A stretch of 64,000 bases of DNA from Alcanivorax sp. REN37 (GTDB lineage: Bacteria > Pseudomonadota > Gammaproteobacteria > Pseudomonadales > Alcanivoracaceae), in contig NZ_JBGCUO010000002.1 of the NCBI RefSeq assembly GCF_041102775.1, forward strand, positions 154,850 through 218,849, in the 5' to 3' direction. This document shows positions 21,734 through 36,542 of the stretch, one piece after another. The notes beneath the pieces are model-generated. The model was given only the letters and a program-made list of their open reading frames with translations, ran no database searches and was not told the DNA's origin. Position 1 is the first letter of the stretch. Every line of letters starts with the position of its first letter. Made by a program: the position numbers and the translations under genes.

Positions 21734-22252
21734 ATGAGCCGCTTGCCCTCGATATTTCTGGTCGGCCCCATGGGAGCCGGAAAAAGCACACTGGGAAAAT
21801 ATCTGGGGCAGCAGCTCGGCTGGCCGTTTCTGGATGCCGACAAGGTGATTGTCGAGCGCACTGGCGCGGACATCCCTTGGATCTTCGACATGGAAGGCGA
21901 AGAAGGCTTCCGCCGCCGTGAGGAAGAGGTCATCGACGACCTCACCCAAGAGCCCGGCATCGTGCTGGCCACCGGCGGCGGTGCCGTGCTGCGGGACAGC
22001 AATCGGCGCCATTTGCATGAACGCGGGCGGGTGTTCTATCTGTGGACACCGGTGGACGTGCAGCTGGCCCGCACCCGTCATGACCGCAACCGTCCGCTGT
22101 TGCAGACCGCCGATCCTGCGGCGGTACTCGAAGCGCTGATGACGGTGCGCGATCCGCTCTATCGCGACGTGGCCCATCACATCATTCCCACCACCTCCGG
22201 CAACCTGCGCAAGGTGGCTGAACAGGTATTGGCCTGCCTCGAACCGGCCTGA
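21734..22252 (+). CDS. aroK: Shikimate kinase
   Basis: AroK phosphorylates shikimate at the 3-position in chorismate synthesis. The 172-residue protein has Walker A GPMGAGKSTLGKYL (13-26), the DADKVIVERTG shikimate-binding segment, RREEEVI and the GGGAVL loop. It follows pilQ by 9 nt and precedes aroB by about 50 nt, an order common in gammaproteobacteria. Confidence 0.97.
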   Translation: MSRLPSIFLVGPMGAGKSTLGKYLGQQLGWPFLDADKVIVERTGADIPWIFDMEGEEGFRRREEEVIDDLTQEPGIVLATGGGAVLRDSNRRHLHERGRVFYLWTPVDVQLARTRHDRNRPLLQTADPAAVLEALMTVRDPLYRDVAHHIIPTTSGNLRKVAEQVLACLEPA

Positions 22253-22303
22253 GCTTTCTTCCGTCTGCCCGGCCATTGATAATGGCCGCTTGCAGGAGGA
22301 GCT

Positions 22304-23383
22304 ATGCACACCTTGACCGTGGCGCTCGGCGAGCGCAGTTACCCCATCTATATCGGCCCGGGCCTGCTCGACTCCGGGTTGCTCAAACAGCATGTGCGCG
22401 CTAGCCAAGTACTGGTGGTGACCAACGAAACCGTGGCGCCGCTGTATTTGCAGCGGGTGGTGGACAGCCTGTCCGGCCTGCGGGTGGACACGCTGGTGCT
22501 GCCGGACGGTGAGCAGCACAAGACACTGGACACTTTGGAACGCATCTTCGACACCCTGATGGCCAAGCGCCATAGCCGCACCACCACCTTGATCGCCCTC
22601 GGCGGTGGCGTGGTCGGTGACATGGTTGGCTTCGCTGCCGCCTGTTACCAGCGCGGGGTGGAGTTCCTGCAGGTACCTACTACGCTGCTGGCGCAGGTGG
22701 ATTCTTCGGTGGGCGGCAAGACCGCCGTCAACCATCCGCGCGGCAAGAACATGATCGGCGCCTTCCACCAGCCGCGTGCGGTATTGATCGATACCGATGT
22801 GCTCAGCACCTTGCCAGAACGCGAACTCAGCGCCGGCCTGGCGGAGGTGATCAAGTACGGTCTGATCCGCGATCGGGAATTTTTCCGCTGGTTGCAGTCC
22901 AACATCACGGCGTTGATGGCGCGTGATCCGCGCGCGCTGTCGAAAGCGATTCTGGAAAGCTGCCGCAACAAGGCGGACGTGGTGGCAGAAGACGAAACCG
23001 AACAAGGCAATCGCGCGCTGCTCAATCTCGGCCACACCTTCGGCCATGCCATTGAGACCGCGACCGGTTATCGTCTGTGGCTGCATGGGGAAGCGGTCGG
23101 CGCCGGCATGATGATGGCGGCGCAGATGTCGGAGATGCTGGGTTGGATGCCAGCGGAGCAATTGGCCCCGATTCGGGCACTGCTGGAGCAGGCGCGGCTA
23201 CCGCTGACGCCGCCCGGGAGCATGACCGCCGCAGACTTCCGCAGTCTGATGGCGCTCGACAAGAAAGTCCTCGATGGACAACTGCGGCTGGTGCTGCTGC
23301 AGGGTATTGGTGCAGCGGTGGTGACGGATCAATTCGACGTACAGGTGCTGGAGCGCCTGTTGGAGCAATCGTGTCAGCATTGA
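22304..23383 (+). CDS. aroB: 3-dehydroquinate synthase
   Basis: AroB converts DAHP to 3-dehydroquinate with NAD and a divalent metal. The 359-residue protein has [15 protein letters not shown], the NAD-binding [43 protein letters not shown], the metal-ligand region [12 protein letters not shown] and [12 protein letters not shown]. An AGGAGG ribosome site precedes the ATG. The 3' end overlaps the damX-like gene by 13 nt. Confidence 0.98.
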   Translation: MHTLTVALGERSYPIYIGPGLLDSGLLKQHVRASQVLVVTNETVAPLYLQRVVDSLSGLRVDTLVLPDGEQHKTLDTLERIFDTLMAKRHSRTTTLIALGGGVVGDMVGFAAACYQRGVEFLQVPTTLLAQVDSSVGGKTAVNHPRGKNMIGAFHQPRAVLIDTDVLSTLPERELSAGLAEVIKYGLIRDREFFRWLQSNITALMARDPRALSKAILESCRNKADVVAEDETEQGNRALLNLGHTFGHAIETATGYRLWLHGEAVGAGMMMAAQMSEMLGWMPAEQLAPIRALLEQARLPLTPPGSMTAADFRSLMALDKKVLDGQLRLVLLQGIGAAVVTDQFDVQVLERLLEQSCQH

Positions 23384-24984
23384 AAGCAGATCAGTTCACG
23401 TTCTACACCGGCGCTGGCCGCCTTGAGCATTTGGATGCGCTCACTGAGGCCGGACTCAAAGGCGGTCTGGTGCTGGTCACCGGGCCGGAAGGCGCCGGGG
23501 TGTCCCGCTTACTGGGCGAAGCCGCCATGGCGCTGGTGGACAATGCCGCAGTGGTGCGCGTGGACGGTGACGAAGTCACCAGCCGCGCGGTGATCATGCG
23601 CGCGCTGCTGACCTACTTCGATGTCAGCAAGGAAGATTTCGCCGCCACGCTGGAGCGGACGCTGGCTACCGAGCCGCTGGCGCTGATCATCGATAACGCC
23701 CATGCCATGGCGGATGACGCGCTGGACGCCATCACCACTCTGCGTGAGCACCTGGGCAAACACTTTGCGGTGCTGCTGGGCGGTGAGCCGCCGCTGCTGG
23801 ACCAGGCCGCCGCTGCCAATCTGGCGGTCACTGAACAACTGGCGCTGGCGCCGCTGGATGCCACTGAATGCGCTGATTTTCTCGCCATCGTCACCGGCGA
23901 AACCCTGTCTGACGAAGACGCGGAAGCGCGCTGCGCTGCCGCCGAAGGCTGGCCGGGGCGTTTGCTTGAAGACAGTCCGACGGAGGCCGCAGCGGCGCCG
24001 TTCGGCTTTGAGGGCGCCTTGGCGGATCGCGCCAAAGCCGGCGCCCTGTGGCTGCGTGGCCGGCGCTGGCCGTGGAAACACTTGGCGGCAGTGGCGGGGT
24101 TGGTGGTGCTGGTGGCACTGTTTTGGCCCCGAGGCGGAGACGATGACGCCAGCGGTCCGCGTAGCCAACAACTGACGCTGCCGGAGCGCAACGTGGCCGC
24201 CACCGTTGATGCGGCGTCCGCCGACGGCCAGGAGGTGGACGAAGCCGGCCCGGAGCAGCCGCGGGTGGACTTGAACGAGTGGCGCCACCAATCGGATCAC
24301 CGCACCCGTGAACCGGGCAGTAGTGCCGGCAGCAACAGTACCGGCGCCAGTTCAGCCGCGGCTGCGCGTGAACCGGCCACGACGTCCCCGGCCGCGTCGC
24401 CTCGCACTCCGACGCCCGCGCCGACCCAGTCTGCCCCGGACCCGACGCCGGCGCAGCCCGCTCCCGCGCCCGCCCCACGCCAGCCGGCAGCACCCGCCCC
24501 TACGCCCGCTCCGGTGACACCGGCGCCGGCCCCGCGTGCGCCTGCAACGCCGGCTCCGACCCCGGCTCCAGCGACGCCGGCACCGGCCGCACCTGAGCGA
24601 GCGCCCAGTGCTGCGGCCGAGAGCAGCAGCGAAGACAGCAGCGTGCTGCGGGTGGCGGAGCCGCCCAAGCTCACCGGTCTGGAAGCCGACCTTGGCTACC
24701 GTCGCGCCGACTGGCTGATGGCCGTGCCGGCCGACCAGTGGATGCTGCAAGTGTCGTTGGCCGCCACCGAAGACGCGGCCCGCGCGGTGGTCGATCAACT
24801 GGGTCTGAAACAGGGCGCTTACTATCGCACCGAGCGTAACGGTCGCACCGTGTTCTTGGTCATGGCCGGGCCCTATGCTGATCGCGCCGCTGCTCTCGAT
24901 GGTCGTGCCGCGCTGCCAGCGCCGCTGCGTGCCGCCGGGCCGTTCCCGCGTCCGGTGCGTTCCATTCACAGCGAGCTGCGCTGA
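23371..24984 (+). CDS. DamX-like AAA/SPOR-domain protein
   Basis: A 537-residue membrane protein probably linked to cell division. It starts at a GTG inside the aroB 3' end; the frame stays open upstream but there encodes only aroB out of frame. Domains in order: an N-terminal AAA-type ATPase fold (30-200), a membrane helix (237-252), a Pro/Ala/Thr-rich linker (about 310-435) and a C-terminal SPOR domain (about 452-530) for binding denuded septal glycan. The P-loop reads GPEGAGVS, with Val where Lys should be, and the Walker B region reads LIIDNAHAM without the usual Glu, so the ATPase is probably inactive. The position after aroB matches damX in related genomes. Confidence 0.88.
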   Translation: MSALKADQFTFYTGAGRLEHLDALTEAGLKGGLVLVTGPEGAGVSRLLGEAAMALVDNAAVVRVDGDEVTSRAVIMRALLTYFDVSKEDFAATLERTLATEPLALIIDNAHAMADDALDAITTLREHLGKHFAVLLGGEPPLLDQAAAANLAVTEQLALAPLDATECADFLAIVTGETLSDEDAEARCAAAEGWPGRLLEDSPTEAAAAPFGFEGALADRAKAGALWLRGRRWPWKHLAAVAGLVVLVALFWPRGGDDDASGPRSQQLTLPERNVAATVDAASADGQEVDEAGPEQPRVDLNEWRHQSDHRTREPGSSAGSNSTGASSAAAAREPATTSPAASPRTPTPAPTQSAPDPTPAQPAPAPAPRQPAAPAPTPAPVTPAPAPRAPATPAPTPAPATPAPAAPERAPSAAAESSSEDSSVLRVAEPPKLTGLEADLGYRRADWLMAVPADQWMLQVSLAATEDAARAVVDQLGLKQGAYYRTERNGRTVFLVMAGPYADRAAALDGRAALPAPLRAAGPFPRPVRSIHSELR

Positions 24985-25347
24985 GATCTCCGGGCCGGAC
25001 GCCTTGGGTTGCCTGAATCAGGGCGGCCGGGGTGATCCGGCCCGGCCTTTCCTTCAGGTTGTCACCTTCCTGCCCGATGCTGGGCGGCCGCCGTCACCGG
25101 CTGCACGCTTTTTTTTGGGGCATGAGCCCGAATCAGGCCCGATATTTGCACCACCCTGGCGTGCCCCCGCAACCGTCGCGGGACTGGGGGCGCCGGCGCG
25201 GGCCTGTCTCGGGCGGCTGTCACAGCGCTCGGGGCAGTGTCCGCTCCGCCTCGGCAACGTCAGGTGCACCATCGTGGTGCACGCTGGAGGCCGGGATGCA
25301 CCGCATTGGCGCATCGGCCCGCCGTACTTTCAAGCGAGGATGGATTC
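24985..25347. other. Intergenic region between the damX-like gene and gltB
   Basis: About 360 bases without a convincing gene. Near the start a GC-rich inverted sequence (gccggg ... cccggc, about 25027-25048) followed by ctttcctt may weakly terminate the upstream operon. Around 25110 there is a run of eight T. The last third carries the NtrC-type site listed separately. Confidence 0.5.
25264..25282. promoter_or_regulatory. NtrC-type operator upstream of gltB
   Basis: Perfect dyad GTGCACC-N5-GGTGCAC (arms 25264-25270 and 25276-25282). It matches the NtrC consensus TGCACC-N5-GGTGCA in every fixed position. It ends 65 nt before the gltB ATG, closer than an ordinary sigma-54 enhancer would be, so it may act as a repressor site or a promoter-proximal site. 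Confidence 0.7.
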
Positions 25348-31237
<5,890 letters not shown>

Positions 31238-31249
31238 CCGATGATCGGC

Positions 31250-31275
31250 AAGGCCCGCTCTGGCGGGCCTTGTTG
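31250..31275 (+). terminator. Terminator of gltBD
   Basis: Perfect 9-bp stem aaggcccgc (31250-31258) with gcgggcctt (31263-31271), 4-nt loop, followed by a T-rich stretch, 12 nt after the gltD stop. Confidence 0.85.
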
Positions 31276-31359
31276 TATCATGCCGGGTCCGTACGCCGCA
31301 GCGCCCGCCGCTGCGCCCAAGGTGGCCCCCCGACGGGCCCTTGCTTGAGGAATCGATGC

Positions 31360-32421
31360 ATGAGTTTTCCCGAGTTGAAGAACGACCGCTTTCTGCGCGC
31401 ATTGGCCCGCGAACCGGTGGACATGACCCCGGTGTGGATGATGCGCCAAGCAGGCCGTTACCTGCCGGAATACCGTGCCACCCGTGCCCGCGCCGGCTCC
31501 TTCTTGGACCTGTGCAAGAACACCGAGCTGGCCTGTGAGGTCACGCTGCAGCCGCTGGAACGGTTCCCGCTGGATGCGTCCATCCTGTTCTCCGACATCC
31601 TTACGGTGCCGGATGCCATGGGGCTGGGGCTGTACTTCGAAGAGGGCGAAGGCCCGCGCTTCCGCAAAGTGGTGCGCACCGAAGCGGACATCGCCGCACT
31701 GCCGTCACCGAAGGTGGAGAGCGATCTCGACTACGTGATGCGGGCAGTGTCCACCATCCGCCGCGAGCTGAACGGCCGCGTGCCGCTGATCGGCTTCTCC
31801 GGCAGCCCGTGGACGTTGGCCACCTACATGGTGGAAGGCGGTTCCTCCAAGGACTTCCGCCACCTCAAGGACATGATCTACAGCACCCCGGAGCTGGCCC
31901 ACGCGCTGCTCGGCAAGCTGGCGGATACCGTCACCGAGTACCTCAATGCACAAATCCGTGCTGGTGCCCAGGCGGTGCAGATCTTCGACAGCTGGGGCGG
32001 TGCGCTCGGCTGGCGCGCCTATGAAGAGTTCTCGCTGCGTTACATGCAGCAGATCGTCGACGGTCTGATCCGCGAGCACGACGGGCGCCGGGTGCCGGTG
32101 ATTCTGTTCACCAAAGGCGGCGGCCTGTGGCTGGAATCCATGGCTGCCACCGGTTGTGACGCGCTCGGGCTGGACTGGACCCAGTCGCTGGACCAAGCGC
32201 GCCGCCGCGTCGGTGACAAGGTGGCGCTGCAGGGCAACATGGACCCGGCGGTGCTGTACGCCTCGCCGTCTGCCATCCGCGCAGAAGTGAAGCGCATCCT
32301 CGATGAGTTTGGCCCGCACCCGGGCCACGTGTTCAACCTCGGCCATGGCATCACCCCGCATGTGAAGCCGGAGCACGCCGGGGCCTTCATCGAAGCCGTG
32401 CACGAGTTCAGCGCCCGCTGA
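31360..32421 (+). CDS. hemE: Uroporphyrinogen decarboxylase
   Basis: HemE decarboxylates uroporphyrinogen III to coproporphyrinogen III in haem synthesis. The 353-residue protein begins [20 protein letters not shown] and has the signature [16 protein letters not shown], the substrate-binding [29 protein letters not shown] and [23 protein letters not shown] ribosome site lies upstream of the chosen ATG; the same frame extends upstream without HemE sequence. Confidence 0.97.
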   Translation: MSFPELKNDRFLRALAREPVDMTPVWMMRQAGRYLPEYRATRARAGSFLDLCKNTELACEVTLQPLERFPLDASILFSDILTVPDAMGLGLYFEEGEGPRFRKVVRTEADIAALPSPKVESDLDYVMRAVSTIRRELNGRVPLIGFSGSPWTLATYMVEGGSSKDFRHLKDMIYSTPELAHALLGKLADTVTEYLNAQIRAGAQAVQIFDSWGGALGWRAYEEFSLRYMQQIVDGLIREHDGRRVPVILFTKGGGLWLESMAATGCDALGLDWTQSLDQARRRVGDKVALQGNMDPAVLYASPSAIRAEVKRILDEFGPHPGHVFNLGHGITPHVKPEHAGAFIEAVHEFSAR

Positions 32422-32451
32422 ACCGGATGCCCGCGCCGTCCGGCGCGGGCG

Positions 32452-32910
32452 TCAACTGCCGATGCGGCGCAGCTGGTAGAGGTTGCGGGTCAGCGCCACC
32501 ACTTCGCCGTCGGCATCCTTGAGTTCACATTCCCATTCGTAGTCGCATTTTCCGTCCGCATCAGCGGCGGTTTGGATGCGTGCGATCTCGTCCGCTGCCA
32601 TGTTCACCTCTACCGTTACATCGCTGCGTGCCGGGCGGCGGAAGCGGATCTGCAGATCCTTGACGATCGGGTAGAAACGCTGAGTATCGAAGCTGGCCAG
32701 ATAGAGCACGCCACCGGGCAGCTCCGCCAGCGTGAACAAGGCGCCGGCATACATGGTGCCGATGTGGTTGATGTTGGGTGCCAGCGGCATGCGCATGCGG
32801 CAATGGCCGAATGCCAGGCTTTCGGTCACCACTTCGCAGCGCGACACAAACGGGAAGAAATTGCCGGCGGCGGCTTTCAGGTGTTCCAGTTGTTCGGGGC
32901 TCATCGCCAT
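32452..32910 (-). CDS. DUF4442/YiiD-type hotdog-fold thioesterase
   Basis: A 152-residue protein with one hotdog domain. The conserved segment NINHIGTMYAGALFTLAELPGG holds the helix that carries catalytic residues in this acyl-CoA thioesterase superfamily, and KDLQIRFRRPARSDVTVEVN is the typical following strand pair. The substrate is unknown. The start at 32910 has an AGGAG ribosome site 7 nt away; longer frames exist but add Cys/Arg-rich sequence unlike the family. It is convergent with hemE and divergent from the deacetylase gene. Confidence 0.85.
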   Translation of the reverse strand: MAMSPEQLEHLKAAAGNFFPFVSRCEVVTESLAFGHCRMRMPLAPNINHIGTMYAGALFTLAELPGGVLYLASFDTQRFYPIVKDLQIRFRRPARSDVTVEVNMAADEIARIQTAADADGKCDYEWECELKDADGEVVALTRNLYQLRRIGS

Positions 32911-33005
32911 TGGGGGACTCCTCGGCAAACCATTACAGAAACACCCGATGCTAGCAGCCGTGACGGCGCAGTCGGGTGACCGAAAACGACAAGGGAGACA
33001 CAACA

Positions 33006-34046
33006 ATGGGACGCGGGTTGGCGGCAGTGCTGGGGTGCGCACTTTGGATTTGGAGCGGTAGCGCTACGGCGGCAGTGATCCTGCTGTATCACCATGTGGC
33101 GGAGGACACGCCAGCTGCCACGTCGGTGACGGTGGAGCAGTTCGCCGGGCATCTGGCACAGCTCAAGGCCGAAGGGTTCGACGTGCTGCGGCTGGACCAG
33201 CTGGTGGCGGCGGTGCAAGACGGCGCCCCGGCCAGCCGCAAATTGGCGGCCATCACCTTTGATGACGCCTACCAAAGCATCTTTCGTAACGCGCGGCCGC
33301 TGCTGGCGGAATACGGCTGGCCGGCGACCGTGTTCGTGGCCACTGATGCGGTGGGTCAGGGGCGGCAGATGATGACGGTAGCCCAACTGCAGCAGCTGCA
33401 CCGCGAAGGCCACCTGTTGGTCAATCACACCGCCAGCCATCGCCATCTGATTCGCCGCCCGCAGCAGGTCACCGAGGCGGACTGGCGCGCTCTGGTGTGG
33501 GCAGACATTGAGCAAGGCCAAGCACAGTTGACGGCGTGGCTCGGCAGCGCGCCGCCACGCTACCTGGCCTATCCCTATGGCGAGCACGACGGCATGGTGC
33601 GTGAATTGCTGGCCGAGCACGGCTACCTCGGCTTCGCCCAGCGCAGCGGTGCACTGGATGCCGGTGTCGATTGGCAGGATGTGCCGCGTATCCCGGTCAA
33701 CCGCCACTACGCCGGTTGGTCATCGCTGGGGGACAAGGTGCGAGCGCTGCCGTGGATGGTGTCGGTGGTTGCGCCGGCATCGCCGGTCACTGACGTGGCG
33801 CGGCCAGAACTGGTGCTGACGTTGCCGCGTGCGTGGCAGGGCCGAGTGCAGTGCTTCGCCGGCAACGCCATGGAGCAGCGCTGGCAGTTAGACGGCGAGC
33901 GGGTGCAGCTGCGGGCCACGCCGGCTGCTGATCTGCCGGCCGGCCGCACTTTGGTCAACTGCACCGCGGCGGCCGGTGGCGGCCGCTTCCACTGGCACTC
34001 GCACCTGTGGCTGCGCCGCAGCGGCGGCCAGTGGCCGGCGGAGTGA
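33006..34046 (+). CDS. Exported polysaccharide deacetylase (NodB family)
   Basis: A 346-residue protein with a signal peptide (cleavage probably near ATAA), then ILLYHHVAEDTPAATSVTVEQF, typical of the PgaB/IcaB branch. NodB motifs are visible: TFDDAYQS (metal-binding Asp pair) and HTASHRHL (His ligands), followed by YLAYPYGEHD. It probably removes acetyl groups from a surface or cell-wall glycan. An AGGGAG ribosome site supports the start at 33006. The C-terminal 90 residues form a separate beta-rich region with one Cys pair. No synthase genes for an exopolysaccharide are nearby, so the substrate is unknown. Confidence 0.87.
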   Translation: MGRGLAAVLGCALWIWSGSATAAVILLYHHVAEDTPAATSVTVEQFAGHLAQLKAEGFDVLRLDQLVAAVQDGAPASRKLAAITFDDAYQSIFRNARPLLAEYGWPATVFVATDAVGQGRQMMTVAQLQQLHREGHLLVNHTASHRHLIRRPQQVTEADWRALVWADIEQGQAQLTAWLGSAPPRYLAYPYGEHDGMVRELLAEHGYLGFAQRSGALDAGVDWQDVPRIPVNRHYAGWSSLGDKVRALPWMVSVVAPASPVTDVARPELVLTLPRAWQGRVQCFAGNAMEQRWQLDGERVQLRATPAADLPAGRTLVNCTAAAGGGRFHWHSHLWLRRSGGQWPAE

Positions 34047-34832
34047 TCAGAAGTCTGGGTAGTCTTCGAAATGGTTGGCGCGGATCACCAGGCGAATCTG
34101 GGTGACATAGTCGGCGCCGATTTCGGCATAACGTGACAGCCCTTCTGCCAGCTGCCGGCCCGACAGTGGTTCGCCGGCGGCCCGCAGCGCCGCGCGTTGA
34201 GCGCGCAATTCGGCGTACCCCGGGTGGCTATTGAGGTTGAGCATGTAACGCCGCACCGCTTCATCACGCGATGGGAATCGCTCCACCTCGTAATGCGCCC
34301 CCGCCGGACGCTGGGCCGGCACCATGCCGCAGCCGGGGCTGAAGCACCATTGGCCGAAGAAGTTGTTGCCCTCCAGCGCAAACCGCGACTGGCCCCAGCC
34401 GGATTCCAGCGCGCTCTGTGCCAACGCCAGTGAGGCGGGGATGATATCCAACCGTTGCAGCAGGGCGGCAAACCACTCTGAGTTGGGGCCACTGTCTGGC
34501 AGTTCCAGCCGATAGGCTTCGCCCCATTGTTGCAGCTGCGTCAGTTCGTGACGGCGCAGGCGCTTGCCGCGTGCGTGGCGAGCAGCGAGCGCTTCAAGTT
34601 GGCTACGTTGGTGGTGGAGGGCGGCGTTATTGGCCTGGATCGCTGGCAGCATCTGCTCGATGAATTGGCTTTTGCGTAGCGCCACCGCATCAGTGGGCGG
34701 GGCGACCGGCTCGGTGGCCGGGGGCGGCGGTGCTAAACTGGCGCGATGCAACACAATCGGCAGCAACGCCCAGGTCAGCACCAGCGCAGCCGCCAGCAGC
34801 AGCGCCAGCGCGCGGGACAGCAACAGGGTCAT
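34047..34832 (-). CDS. Bax-like glucosaminidase-domain protein
   Basis: A 261-residue protein with one N-terminal membrane helix (1-28) and a periplasmic glucosaminidase (lysozyme-like) domain. The probable catalytic Glu lies in ALAQSALESGWGQSRFALEG, followed by NNFFGQWCFSPGCGMVP and YMLNLNSHPGYAELR, the pattern of E. coli Bax. It would cut peptidoglycan glycan strands. The start at 34832 gives a normal signal anchor; an upstream ATG at 34922 adds a Cys-rich basic stretch and is less likely. Its stop codon abuts that of the convergent deacetylase gene. Confidence 0.86.
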   Translation of the reverse strand: MTLLLSRALALLLAAALVLTWALLPIVLHRASLAPPPPATEPVAPPTDAVALRKSQFIEQMLPAIQANNAALHHQRSQLEALAARHARGKRLRRHELTQLQQWGEAYRLELPDSGPNSEWFAALLQRLDIIPASLALAQSALESGWGQSRFALEGNNFFGQWCFSPGCGMVPAQRPAGAHYEVERFPSRDEAVRRYMLNLNSHPGYAELRAQRAALRAAGEPLSGRQLAEGLSRYAEIGADYVTQIRLVIRANHFEDYPDF

Positions 34833-34990
34833 GGTGGACAGCCTCAAATCAACAAACCGGCAGCGCCGGCAAGCGCAAGATGCGCGGTGGCCCTTGGGGC
34901 CTGTTTTACTGCATGGCGCCATCCCCCGACGGCGCCATGGCAGGCATCATAACACCGCTCCGGCGGGCGCCGGGAGCGGGGGGCGACGGT

Positions 34991-35710
34991 TCAAGCGGAG
35001 CGTGGCTCCGGCAGAATCTGCAGCGGATCGCCGCTGTGCACACGCAGCGCAAAGGCGGTCTCCACCGGGGTTGCGGCCAGCTCGATGTCGGCCGCCCGCA
35101 AACGCGGGTGGTCGCCAGACAGGAATTTGCGTGCGGCGCGGGCGTCGCGGGTGCGCTGCACCGCTTCATCGAGGCTGATGCCGTCACCGCCGAGGCGGCC
35201 GCGCAGGTACTGGGCGCAGGCCAGATCCTCATCACCGGTCGGGTGGGATGCCACCAGCACCACTTGATCGACACCGAGCGCGGCGATGGCCTCCGCGGTG
35301 GCATCGGCGTTCACCAGCCCGGCCACAAACAGGTGGGCGCAAGGGAACGCATTGAGCGTGGCGATCACGCCGTTGGTGGTGCGCAGGATCAGCGGCCGGC
35401 CGGCCAGGTCGGCGTGCTGCATTTCCCACGGTGAGTTGCCGAAATCAAAACCAGCAATTGGCAATGCGTCGATTTCGCCGGCCAGCAGGGCGTCGGGATG
35501 GTCGGCCTTGAGATCAAAGGCGGCTTCCGGGGTGGCCACCGGGTAGATGGTGCGTACGCCGTTGCAGAACGCGTAGTAGCTGGTGGTGAACGCGCGGATT
35601 ACGTCGATGACTACGGTGGCGCCGTCAGGGTTGGGCGGGGGGAAGTGCCCTTGCACGATGTCGATGTTCACAGACTCAAACTCGCGGAGTGGCTGTCGAT
35701 AGCGGGCCAT
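34991..35710 (-). CDS. ComB-like 2-phosphosulfolactate phosphatase family protein
   Basis: A 239-residue protein of the ComB fold. ComB removes phosphate from 2-phosphosulfolactate in methanogen coenzyme M synthesis; in bacteria the role is mostly unproven. Visible motifs are VVIDVIRAFTTSYYAFCNG, LLAGEIDALPIAGFDFGNSP, LILRTTNGV and the C-terminal acidic residues. The start at 35710 is uncertain: a GTG 13 codons later (35671) gives NIDIVQGHFP at the N-terminus, which is nearer to typical family starts. It lies downstream of comF in the same direction. Confidence 0.82.
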   Translation of the reverse strand: MARYRQPLREFESVNIDIVQGHFPPPNPDGATVVIDVIRAFTTSYYAFCNGVRTIYPVATPEAAFDLKADHPDALLAGEIDALPIAGFDFGNSPWEMQHADLAGRPLILRTTNGVIATLNAFPCAHLFVAGLVNADATAEAIAALGVDQVVLVASHPTGDEDLACAQYLRGRLGGDGISLDEAVQRTRDARAARKFLSGDHPRLRAADIELAATPVETAFALRVHSGDPLQILPEPRSA

Positions 35711-35738
35711 CTTCGCCGGTTACGGCGATGGCTGCCAC

Positions 35739-36470
35739 TCACAGTGTGCGCGCCAGGCACCAGATTGTGACGCTGGTGGCGCCGCCGCGACGTAGCACTT
35801 CGGCGCCCGCCCGAGCACTGGCGCCGGTGGTGACCACGTCATCGACCAGGATCACCGGGCCCGACAGTGATCGTCGCAGTGCCAGTGCGCCGGCTAGATT
35901 CTGCTGGCGGCGAGCGCGATTGAGGCGGTGTTGGATGGCCAAAGGCCGCCGCAGTAGCAGCGCTGCGCACACCGGCAGGTCATGCTCCGCGGCCGCCCAC
36001 GCCGCCAACCGCGCCGCCGGGTGGAAGCCCCGGCGCACACTGCGGCGCCAATGTTGCGGCATGGGTACCAGCTGCGCGCCGCAGGGCACCGGCCAGCGCC
36101 GCAGCGCTTCCCGCCATGCCTGCTCCAGCGCTGGCTCGGCCGACAGCTGTTGGTGCTGCTTATAACGCTGTAACAGTCGGTCGAGAGGGAAGCGGTACAC
36201 CAATGCGCTGCGCACCACGGTGAAAGGCGGTGAGGGGCAGCGTTGGCACCAAGGCGCTGACTGCCGGCTGGGCGCTGGCGCCGGGGCCGCCGTCAGTGCC
36301 CAGCCGCCGCGGTGAGGCAGGCCGCAGCGACACAGCGCATCCGGTGCCAGTGCCGCCAGTCGCTGACGGCAACTGCGGCACAGGCCCGTGGACCCGGCCA
36401 GCGGCTGGCGACAGCTGGGACAGCGCGCGGCAAATAGATCAAATAATATCCTTGTGTAAACTTTTGACAT
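35739..36470 (-). CDS. comF: ComF family phosphoribosyltransferase-like protein
   Basis: ComF proteins act in uptake or processing of transforming DNA; in this window the other competence-linked genes are the pili genes at 16.7 kb. The 243-residue protein has an N-terminal Cys-rich zinc-binding region (C17, C20, C31, C34, C47, C49, C75, C78) and a C-terminal PRPP-binding motif [17 protein letters not shown]. It is divergent from bioB with a 72-nt gap, a common arrangement in Pseudomonas. No clear ribosome site precedes the ATG at 36470. Confidence 0.9.
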   Translation of the reverse strand: MSKVYTRILFDLFAARCPSCRQPLAGSTGLCRSCRQRLAALAPDALCRCGLPHRGGWALTAAPAPAPSRQSAPWCQRCPSPPFTVVRSALVYRFPLDRLLQRYKQHQQLSAEPALEQAWREALRRWPVPCGAQLVPMPQHWRRSVRRGFHPAARLAAWAAAEHDLPVCAALLLRRPLAIQHRLNRARRQQNLAGALALRRSLSGPVILVDDVVTTGASARAGAEVLRRGGATSVTIWCLARTL

Positions 36471-36542
36471 GAGTGCGGCGTTGACAGTGGTTGGGCGGCA
36501 GTTTTAGGCTGCGGGCATTCTAGTTGTCCCGGAGAGACCCCG
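36471..36542. promoter_or_regulatory. comF/bioB divergent promoter region
   Basis: TTGACA occurs at 36464-36469 and again at 36481-36486. Either could be a -35 box for bioB, but the -10 regions are weak (TTAGGC at 17-nt spacing). A half-match to the BirA operator (TGTAAAC, about 36454) has no partner. A GGAGAG ribosome site precedes bioB. Confidence 0.35.

Noticed and set aside
21461-23161. A 566-residue open frame opposite pilQ, aroK and aroB
   Set aside because: Same reasoning: a GC-rich antisense shadow, rich in His, Gln and Arg, without family features.
23077-23370. An N-terminal extension of the damX-like protein into aroB
   Set aside because: It is aroB read out of frame and gives Gly/Ala-rich nonsense; the GTG at 23371 is the first sensible start.
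25284-25299. A sigma-54 promoter next to the NtrC site
   Set aside because: GG-N10-GC spacing is met, but the remaining consensus positions mostly fail and the operator is too near for normal activation. Kept only as a note.
36440-36542. A BirA operator upstream of bioB
   Set aside because: Only one half-site-like sequence (TGTAAAC) is visible; no opposing half at the right distance.
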